This document shows positions 1 through 7,200 of a stretch of DNA of 23,987 nucleotides, in pieces (the stretch's first letter is position 1; each line of letters begins with the position of its first letter). Position numbers and translations under genes: made by a program. The stretch is from an uncultured Pelagibacteraceae bacterium. GTDB lineage: Bacteria > Pseudomonadota > Alphaproteobacteria > Pelagibacterales > Pelagibacteraceae. The notes under the pieces were generated by a model. The model was not told the DNA's origin, ran no database searches, and saw only the letters and a program-made list of their open reading frames with translations. The stretch is taken from positions 1 through 23,987 of the forward strand of contig CACGET010000015.1 in the NCBI GenBank assembly GCA_902572155.1, written 5' to 3'.

Positions 1-643
1 CTGGTTCAATATAATATAGTTTAAACATTTGAGCTAAAATAGGCTCAACAGACTCCTCTAAAGCTAATTTAGTTTTTAATGTTTCTGCTCTCTCAGCTTT
101 AAATTCTTCTTGGCCTTTGAGTTTTTCTGGAGTATGAATTCTTATTACTCCATCAGCAGCATTATAATCAGCTCCTAAAGTTTTCATATCAAGTATAGTT
201 TGAAAAGTAACATCCCAAGGAACATTATCTAATTTTGCTGTGACAGTTCCACTAACTTCTTCTCCTACAATTATGTTTATTTCACCAATATCGGCCATTA
301 AGCCCATGGCGTATTTAAAGTCTAATCCTTGAAAATTGATGCTAATATCCTGTTTAAGATTTTTATATGTATCTGGAATTGATACATAATTTTTTACATT
401 TTCGGTTGTTAAAGTTTTTCTTTTAGCTTCTTTAGGTTTTTTTAAAATTTTTGGTTTAGGACCCGACTCAACATTTTTTTCAATACTTACTTCACCTTCA
501 GTGACTATTTTTTCTCTATCTATTAGTGTTGTTTCAGTAATACCATCTCTATTCTTTTCATCCTTAAATGTATCTAAGGTTTTACAACCAGACAAAGTAA
601 GCGCTAGTAGAATAGTAATTAATATTTTTGTAACTTTATCCAT
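1..643 (-). CDS. pilQ: Type IV pilus secretin, PilQ/MshL-like lipoprotein (N-terminal part; runs off the window)
   Basis: Outer-membrane secretin forming the gated channel through which the pilus leaves the cell. The first 214 codons are present, read leftward from the ATG at 643; the C-terminal secretin ring domain lies outside the window. Residues 1-20 are a lipoprotein signal ending in the lipobox L-S-G-C (Cys20). Residues 21-95 form a charged, Lys/Glu-rich linker. Residues about 99-174 look like a secretin/TonB short N-terminal (STN) domain, with the motif INFQGLDFKYAM and a following VPWDVTFQTIL. The start codon directly follows the pilP stop (zero spacing), so it is probably translated by coupling. 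The family is clear from the STN domain plus position after pilMNOP. A lipobox is more typical of MshL/BfpB-like secretins than of classical PilQ, so MshL is an alternative name. Confidence 0.85.
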   Translation of the reverse strand, partial: MDKVTKILITILLALTLSGCKTLDTFKDEKNRDGITETTLIDREKIVTEGEVSIEKNVESGPKPKILKKPKEAKRKTLTTENVKNYVSIPDTYKNLKQDISINFQGLDFKYAMGLMADIGEINIIVGEEVSGTVTAKLDNVPWDVTFQTILDMKTLGADYNAADGVIRIHTPEKLKGQEEFKAERAETLKTKLALEESVEPILAQMFKLYYIEP

Positions 644-1087
644 TTATTCAACCGTTTTAATAATATCATTCATATAAACTTCATAGAATTTCTCATCCAT
701 ATCTTTAATTAAAAGATGATCACTATAAATTTCTTGAAGTTCAATGTTTTCATTAATTTTATCATTTTCTTCAAATTTAATTGCAAAACCTTCATTGCTT
801 GATAAAACTGCAATTTTCTTTGTTTCTCCCATAATAACACCCACTAATTTAAACCCACTTAAAAGTCCAAGATCTGGATTTGCTTGCATTCCATCCTGAG
901 AGGCCCCCGATGTAGCGGCAGAACTGCTTCCAAAAGGGTCTATAGCTGGTAATTCTTCTTCATCTAAATTGATTTCTGTTTCTTCATTTTCTTTATTAGC
1001 ATCATCATCGCTGTAAGAAATAGAATTGAATGATAATATTTGAAATAATAAAATTATTAAAAATAAAAATATTTTATTTATATTCAT
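644..1087 (-). CDS. pilP: Type IV pilus alignment protein PilP
   Basis: 147-residue periplasmic protein that in type IVa pili links the PilN/PilO inner-membrane complex to the secretin. Residues 1-26 are a hydrophobic Sec-type signal or membrane anchor. Residues 27-46 are strongly acidic, and a D-P-F motif at 50-52 matches the segment that precedes the folded part in PilP homologues. Residues about 76-147 match the small beta-rich HR domain (FKLVGVIMGE, then IKFEENDKI). The protein contains no cysteine at all, so it cannot be the lipoprotein that PilP usually is. Its start overlaps the pilO stop by 14 bases and its stop abuts the secretin start. Assigned by the HR-like domain and gene order; sequence similarity over the acidic half is not informative. 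Confidence 0.82.
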   Translation of the reverse strand: MNINKIFLFLIILLFQILSFNSISYSDDDANKENEETEINLDEEELPAIDPFGSSSAATSGASQDGMQANPDLGLLSGFKLVGVIMGETKKIAVLSSNEGFAIKFEENDKINENIELQEIYSDHLLIKDMDEKFYEVYMNDIIKTVE

Positions 1088-1847
1088 CTGGTAATCCTAC
1101 TATTGAAATTGTTCCTTTTGCTAAAACTTGTCCTTGAGGTTGCTTTAATAAATTTATTTCCTCTTTATCAAAGTTTATTACTTTTAATGATTTTGATAAA
1201 GCTCTTCTGAATTTTAAATACCCCATAAAAGTGCCTGAAATTTCATAATCTACAGGTAATTTAAAATATAAAGTATTTCCACCTTCCTCTCCATCTTCAC
1301 CTATCAATCCAGTTGTCTCATCAACAATTCCACCACTTCCATCATCCATCATCCCACCATCATCAGATGCAACTGGAATCATATTGCCCATACCATCATC
1401 AATCATTTCTACATTGCTATTCATGCTTGGTAGTTCGCCTTTTACACCTTTGGGCTCACCTTTTTTGATATTGACAATTGTAAGTCCATTAGCTAATGCA
1501 AAGTTACTTATGCTTTGATAAAGATCTTCAACTTCTTCTTTGCTATGAAATAAAACACTATTAGCAAAATATTCGGGCTCTAAATTTTTAGTTTGTTCTT
1601 TGGTATCTTGTATTTGAAATTTTAAATTTTCTATTTCCATTAAATTCATCTCCATTGTATTTATATTTTCTTTTTGTTGTTTAATCACAGGAGAGATAAA
1701 ACTATAGTAAACAATAATTGACAGTAAAAATGCACCAGCAAAAATTCCTACTTTTGTTAAAAGCTTTTTATCTTTAAGAATTTCAGATTTCTTTAACTTT
1801 TCAATTATTTCTTTAAAATCTATATTTTTAAGTTCTGCTAAATCCAT
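1074..1847 (-). CDS. pilO: Type IV pilus alignment protein PilO
   Basis: Bitopic inner-membrane protein that pairs with PilN in the alignment complex. From the ATG at 1847 it has 257 residues: a charged cytoplasmic N-terminus, one membrane helix at about 33-52, a periplasmic coiled coil at about 56-90, and a ferredoxin-like PilO fold whose conserved second half reads LPVDYEISGTFMGYLKFRRAL. Between the two halves sits an Asp/Gly/Met-rich insert (about residues 142-191) with repeated DDG and GM units, longer than expected for PilO. A TTG at 1859 would extend the protein by four residues and overlap pilMN. ATG 1847 lies one base after the pilMN stop (TAATATG) and is preferred for coupled translation. 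No clear Shine-Dalgarno is visible. Confidence 0.85.
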   Translation of the reverse strand: MDLAELKNIDFKEIIEKLKKSEILKDKKLLTKVGIFAGAFLLSIIVYYSFISPVIKQQKENINTMEMNLMEIENLKFQIQDTKEQTKNLEPEYFANSVLFHSKEEVEDLYQSISNFALANGLTIVNIKKGEPKGVKGELPSMNSNVEMIDDGMGNMIPVASDDGGMMDDGSGGIVDETTGLIGEDGEEGGNTLYFKLPVDYEISGTFMGYLKFRRALSKSLKVINFDKEEINLLKQPQGQVLAKGTISIVGLPDEYK

Positions 1848-1848
1848 A

Positions 1849-4167
1849 TTAACTTTCAATTATACAAGCTATTTCAAATCCTTTTTTATTTGTACTGCTA
1901 TCACCTTCTTCTGTACTAGTTTGAACATTCATAGTTACTAAAGAAGCTTGTTTAACTAATTTCTTTGCATTTAAATTATTTATAAAGTTTAAAATATCTT
2001 GATCAGAAAATGCTTTACCCTCAATTTTGATACTATTTTCTCCATCAAAAACCATTTTTGTAAATTGAACTCTAGCAGGTACGCTTCTTGCAACTTGAGC
2101 TAGAGCTCTATAGGAATTAATTTGATTTGAGCCAACAACTTTACCCAATTCCAGAGAAGCCATCATTCCATAGAGCTTATTACTATGTGTTGTGTGTTCA
2201 CTTTGAAGAGTGTCGTATTCCATTTGTATTTCATCAAAGTTAACAAGCTTTGATTTATTAGATTGGATTTGAAAATAAGAAAAAACACTCATAACAATAT
2301 AAATTGCAGCTATTGCACTTGCTGCACCTTTGAATGCAAAACCAGATAGAAATTTTAACTTAGCAGTTTTCTTAAGAGCTTCTCTATTAGGTAAAAGGTT
2401 GATATTTTTTACTGCTGTAACAAATTTGTAATAACCAAAAATATCTAATTTTCTAAAAGCTAATCCCATAACAGAAGCTAATGGAGATTTATTTTTTAAT
2501 TCAACTTTATCTGAATTATATTGTGGAACTGAAACATTTTCTAAAGGATCAAATAATTTAAAACCAACTGTGGGTAAATTTTTTTTAAACTCTGGAATAA
2601 GATTATCTATATTCTCTAAAGAACTAATCACCTGAATATTGTTGATTTTACTATCATATTTACCCTCATAATCATTCAGTGCTTGCTTTAACTGCATAGC
2701 ATATCTTCTAATAACTGCTTGAGCTTCTGCATTACTTTCCGATGTTTGAGAAAGTGAAGTTAACAATTCTTTTTCTGGCTGACGTAAAAATATGTCAGTT
2801 ATAATTGGAGTGTCATTATGAATTATCATTAAATAATTTTCATCTATTCCTACTTCTAAAATTGTGGAGTCTTTTCTTTCCTCAATATTTTTAAATATTG
2901 AATTATCGAAAGAATTTTTTAAAGTAAAACATCTAACGTCAACAATAACAGGATTAAGTCCACATTTTTTCATTAAAGAGGAATAGTCATTAATGTCTGA
3001 AAGTTTTGATGCAACAAATAATATTTCCATAGTTTGTGCTTTTTCATTTCTATTTATGACTTGATGAAAAATAGAATACTCATTTAAATTTTCACCCAAC
3101 TGAACTAAATTTTCCCAAAGTGAGTCTGTTTCAATAGCTTTTTGTAATTCTGTTTCTGTAATTAAAGGACTTTGAACTACTCTTATTATTGCACTAGAAA
3201 CTGGAATTGATATAGCAACATTTTGTGTTGTAATTTTTGCATTGATTAAAGCCTGTTCAATTTCTCCTACTAAATAATCTCTAGACTCCAAAATATTTTC
3301 TTGAACTTTTTCTTGATCTAAAGATCTATATGAAAATTTATCTAAAACAAATCCATTATCTTTATCACCTGACACTTGAGAAACTCTTATTGCATCTCTT
3401 GTTATATCTATCCCTGCTATTTCCTCTCCTGCAACACTAACCTTTGATACTTTAGATTTAAAAAGATTTTTAATTGAGTCTAATGAACTTTTTTTACCTT
3501 TATTGTCTCCACCGGGTTTAAAAAGTTTTTTTATTGAGTCGAATGATTTTTTTTCACCGTCAGCTGCATCATTAGTGTTTTTTTTTAAAAGTCCGTCTAA
3601 TTTAATATTTTTTAATTTATCCATCATGCTTGATGAAGAATTTTTATTTTGATCAGAATTTTCGTCTGAAGATTTATTTGATTTTAAAAGATTTCCTACT
3701 TTTATATCTTTTAATTTTTCAAACATTTGTGATTTTAAGCCTTTATTTTCACTTTTTTCAAGCGGAAGTTGTGTTTCTTGATTTTCAGTTTTAGAAATTG
3801 TTTCTGTTAAATTTTTTTCAAAATTTTCAGTTTTATTTTGCACCTCAGGTTTTTTTTCACTGATTTCATCAAACCATTTTTCTAAAATTGGAATCGCTTC
3901 ATCTAAAACTGTAGTTCTTGATGAATATATCGTTTGTTTTCCAGCAATGTATGCTCTTCCAACCCAATTTTTTGATTTTAGCTCTCCCTTATACTTATCT
4001 TGTCTGACATAGATGTGTAATCTTCCATCTTTTTTATGAATAACCTCGTGTTTTATTAATTTTTCAATTTCAGATTGTTTTTCTTGACTCTGAGTGTTAT
4101 CATTTTCATGCAAAGTAATATCACCGTTATCTTGAATATCTTTTTTTTCAGTATTATCGTCACTCAT
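1849..4167 (-). CDS. PilM-PilN fusion protein of the type IV pilus with extra N-terminal domain
   Basis: 772 residues joining two normally separate alignment proteins. Residues about 250-575 are the actin-like (ASKHA) PilM part, beginning IAGIDITRDAIRVSQV. The signature INLLPNRE at 589-596 is the PilN N-terminal peptide that in other bacteria docks into a groove of PilM. It is followed by a membrane helix (about 612-632), a periplasmic coiled coil and a PilN-type C-terminal fold. Thus residues 1-610 are cytoplasmic and the rest periplasmic. Ahead of PilM are two additions: residues 44-103 resemble an integrase arm-binding domain (W-V-G-R, I-A-G-K, S-S-R-T-T, then LDEAIPILEKWFDEI), and residues 148-239 hold four amphipathic repeats in a Ser/Lys/Asn-rich linker. 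First gene after the repeat array and promoter at 4188-4284. The ATG has only a short AT-rich leader without a Shine-Dalgarno. A pilMN-type label is apt. Confidence 0.88.
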   Translation of the reverse strand: MSDDNTEKKDIQDNGDITLHENDNTQSQEKQSEIEKLIKHEVIHKKDGRLHIYVRQDKYKGELKSKNWVGRAYIAGKQTIYSSRTTVLDEAIPILEKWFDEISEKKPEVQNKTENFEKNLTETISKTENQETQLPLEKSENKGLKSQMFEKLKDIKVGNLLKSNKSSDENSDQNKNSSSSMMDKLKNIKLDGLLKKNTNDAADGEKKSFDSIKKLFKPGGDNKGKKSSLDSIKNLFKSKVSKVSVAGEEIAGIDITRDAIRVSQVSGDKDNGFVLDKFSYRSLDQEKVQENILESRDYLVGEIEQALINAKITTQNVAISIPVSSAIIRVVQSPLITETELQKAIETDSLWENLVQLGENLNEYSIFHQVINRNEKAQTMEILFVASKLSDINDYSSLMKKCGLNPVIVDVRCFTLKNSFDNSIFKNIEERKDSTILEVGIDENYLMIIHNDTPIITDIFLRQPEKELLTSLSQTSESNAEAQAVIRRYAMQLKQALNDYEGKYDSKINNIQVISSLENIDNLIPEFKKNLPTVGFKLFDPLENVSVPQYNSDKVELKNKSPLASVMGLAFRKLDIFGYYKFVTAVKNINLLPNREALKKTAKLKFLSGFAFKGAASAIAAIYIVMSVFSYFQIQSNKSKLVNFDEIQMEYDTLQSEHTTHSNKLYGMMASLELGKVVGSNQINSYRALAQVARSVPARVQFTKMVFDGENSIKIEGKAFSDQDILNFINNLNAKKLVKQASLVTMNVQTSTEEGDSSTNKKGFEIACIIES
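3467..3560 (-). repeat. Imperfect 60-bp tandem duplication inside pilMN
   Basis: The plus-strand segments beginning at 3467 and 3527 are similar over about 34 bases and lie exactly 60 bases apart; both contain TTTAAAAAG, ATTGAGTC and AATGA. They encode the third and fourth amphipathic repeats of the linker (SFDSIKKLFKPGG and SLDSIKNLFKSK, 20 residues apart). A second, more diverged pair lies upstream in the gene (MFEKLKDIKVGNLLKSN and MMDKLKNIKLDGLLKKN, 33 residues apart). In-frame duplication of a short helix is the simplest explanation. Confidence 0.7.
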
Positions 4168-4187
4168 AAAAAATTAAATTTCTATAA

Positions 4188-4216
4188 TTAATAGTTTTTC
4201 AATCAATAATTGTCAA
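4188..4216 (-). promoter_or_regulatory. Predicted sigma70-type promoter of pilMNOPQ
   Basis: On the minus strand a perfect TTGACA (4216-4211) is followed by a 17-base spacer and TATTAA (4193-4188), a four-of-six match to TATAAT. The start point would be near 4181, giving a 5' leader of only about 13 bases before the pilMN ATG, with no ribosome binding site. This is the best promoter-like sequence seen in the window, and it sits at the largest non-coding gap, between pilY1 and pilMN, so the alignment-complex genes are probably a separate transcription unit. Not tested experimentally. Confidence 0.6.
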
Positions 4217-4221
4217 GAAGT

Positions 4222-4284
4222 TTGTGTTAGAGTAATTTTTTTGTGTTAGAGTATTTTTTATTGTGTTAGAGTTTGTGTTAGAGT
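4222..4284 (-). repeat. Four copies of a 12-bp direct repeat upstream of the pilMN promoter
   Basis: The 12-mer TTGTGTTAGAGT (ACTCTAACACAA on the coding strand) occurs exactly at 4222-4233, 4241-4252, 4261-4272 and 4273-4284. Start-to-start distances are 19, 20 and 12 bases. The array begins two bases after the pilY1 stop codon and ends five bases before the -35 hexamer of the predicted pilMN promoter, so it fills the usual activator position. The unit is not palindromic. This placement fits a set of direct-repeat binding sites for a transcription factor; a non-functional slipped repeat remains possible. Confidence 0.9.
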
Positions 4285-4286
4285 TT

Positions 4287-7200
4287 TTAATAGTTTTCTT
4301 TCCAAAATTCTATTTGGACTTGTTTTCCAGTACTTTTTGCTGCAGATTTTGTAGAAAGTAAATTGTCTTTATTAGTAAATCCAGAAACATTAGATTTTGC
4401 TTCTCCTGAAAGTCCAACGTACAATCTATCTTTTCTCACAATTACCTTAGATAATACGCCAGTTCCTACCTCTACAGTCAAAACTGAGGTTCCACAAAGG
4501 GCATCATATCCTGTTAAGATTGCTTTTCCAGTTTTACATGCATTTGAACCTGTTGTTGGCTCATATAATGGGTAATATACTCTATCTTTATCAATAGTTG
4601 GCTCTGCTGTTAGTTTTCTTGATTTTGTGAGGTTTACATACCACCCTTGTTTTGCAGTAGGGCATGAGGAATTTGTGCAATATTGAATAGTATTCTTGCT
4701 AATTTGGTTAAATCTTGGAAAATCAGTGTCTTTTACCCCATATACTCTATTTTGTACTGAATTTGACTGTTCCTGAAGTTTTTGTGTGTTTCCAGTACCA
4801 AAATACAACCATAAATTGCCATCACTATTAAAAGTGGCCTCTGGACTGTTATATAAATACCTTCCATTTAAAGAATTTGCCTCGGCATCAAAGAAAGTTG
4901 TAGTATCATACATAGTTCCTACATCAGTTAAGTTAATTTTAGTTATTTTTCCCTCAATATCTGATGCATAGACCATTCCTCCAATATAATCTGCTTTATC
5001 TGTACCATTCGCTGTGATGACTCTTAAGTCTGCAGGTAATGAATTAACAATATCATTAATATCTAAAATCTTTATTGTTAAACTTAAATCAGCTTTCAAA
5101 GCTTCATTTGTTTCTATCCTTATATTTTGTGATACATTACCAACTTTGTCCTCTGAAATACCACCTCCAGATAAATTGCCTGAAAGAACTAATTGATGAG
5201 TCGTATGATTATAGCTGTTAAGTCCAAATTGACCTAGATTAATTGGTATATATTTACGAGGAGTACTATTATCTCTTCCACCTGAACCTTTTTTCAAAGT
5301 AAAACTGTAAGTAGCTGCTAAATTTTGATTATCAGTGATATCTATTTTCTTTAAAAGTTTTCCACCATCTTCAATATCAACAACAAATACTGCAGAGCCA
5401 TAATCTGGACTTGATGCACCATTATATCCACCGCCAAATACAGCAACCCACTTCTCCACGCCACTAACTTTAATTCTAATAATTCTAGGTGTTGACCAAG
5501 TCTCTCCTAATTTTCTATAATCATATTCTGCTACTATACTACCTCCAGCATAACCAAAATCTTGGCGATTTTCATCAGAGCCCCAGTATTTGACAATACT
5601 ATTGGTAAAATCATTTTGTACTGCAAATAAATGTTTGGGATTATCAACATCTGTTATATCCAATGCAAAGAACCCTTGTCCTCCACCACCAACACCGCTA
5701 ATTAAAATTGTTCGCCATCTTGGATTATTACTTCCATCATTTGGTGTATCATCAAAATAAATATCTTTTACAACAGGTGAGCCATCAACACCATAAATTG
5801 CATTGGTAGTGTTTGCTTTGCTTGAAGGAACTCGTTCTAAATTATCAAAAACAATTGGAGGAATATAACCCCAAAGCTCTTCCCCATCAGAAGATTTAAA
5901 AGCATGGAGTATTCCGTTATTTGCTCCAGCAATTACAACCTCAGTTCTATTTGCACAATTTTTACTTCCACACTTATTGTTTTTAAAATTATTATATCCA
6001 TTTTGCATTCTATAATATGCGTCGGTTTTATTAAAGTTAGTGTTACCTGTGTCAGCTGTAGATGCATCTGGTTTACCTACGACAATTAAATCAGAATGGT
6101 AAATATCTGCTAGCTTATGAATTTCTTCTGTTGTGTTTTTATCTGCATCTTGATCATAAGTATCAACACCTCTTATAAAATTAATTAAATTATTTACCTG
6201 AGTATCAGTGGGGTCAGGTTGAGCTTGTGTACCTTGAAAATTAGGAAATAATAATGGTTTTAGTAGTGTCGTATTAGTTGTTGTAAAATTATTTAATCCG
6301 GTCACACCAAGTCCTATTGTCCAAATATTTCTTGCAGAAGCTTTTTTATTATTTAACTTAGCAGCAGCATCCCATTGTTCAGCGTCAAATGTTCCATCAG
6401 CTTTTAACTTATATTTCTTTAAATATCCTTGCCATTGCTTATCTTTTTCATATTTAAATGTTGACTGGTAAATAAAATCACCTTTGGTAACATCAGACAT
6501 GATAGCAGGTGTAGTAAAAGTAAGTCTTCCAGATATAGCTTGTTTAATAGCATCTGTAAGCTTATTTAATAAATCATTGGCGTTACTTGCATATAATGGT
6601 GTTTTTGTTCCTCCTTTTTGAGCTAGTTGGACATAATTATTATGAACAACGTCTAAACCTACGGCAAAGGTTTGGATATTTTCAGATTTATTCATCGTAT
6701 CAGCAATTCCAAGTACTGAATTGTGACCAGACCAATAACCATCACTTATGACTATCAAATAATTTTTTACACAGCTTAATTTGTAATTTTTAACATTATT
6801 TTTAAAATAAGACCTAGCAGATGTAATTGCTGATAATAAATTGGTTCCTCCACCTGCTCTTATACCCATTACATTTGTATATATAGTTTTTGCTCCTGTA
6901 TCAGATATGTTTACTCTCATATTTGGACGTGATCCCCATTCCATTAATCCAAAGTTAGCACCAGATGTAAGATCTGTATTAGAAACTATTTTTTTAATAA
7001 CTGTTTTTGCTACATCCAATCTTGTTCCTCCTGAACCTCCAATGGACGATTGAAGCTGAAGATTCGTATCAAAAATTCTTACTGATCTATTAGAATAGTC
7101 TGCTACATAAACTTTATCATTCTTGTCTACATGAACACCATAAGGATAATAAAAAGGACCAGACCGACTATACGATCCAACTTTTGATACATAATTGAAA

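Noticed and set aside
3859..4038. Remnant of a phage integrase gene and insertion site
   Set aside because: The integrase-like segment is in frame with pilM and lacks any recombinase domain; no tRNA, attachment repeat or phage gene is present.
4222..4284. Possible CRISPR array or mobile-element end
   Set aside because: The 12-base units are too short, the spacers are 0 to 8 bases, and there are no cas genes or transposase nearby; a promoter-proximal operator fits better.
4363..7053. Several plus-strand ORFs of about 60-70 codons opposite pilY1
   Set aside because: They lie fully inside pilY1, have no recognisable domain or start signal and overlap strongly supported coding sequence.
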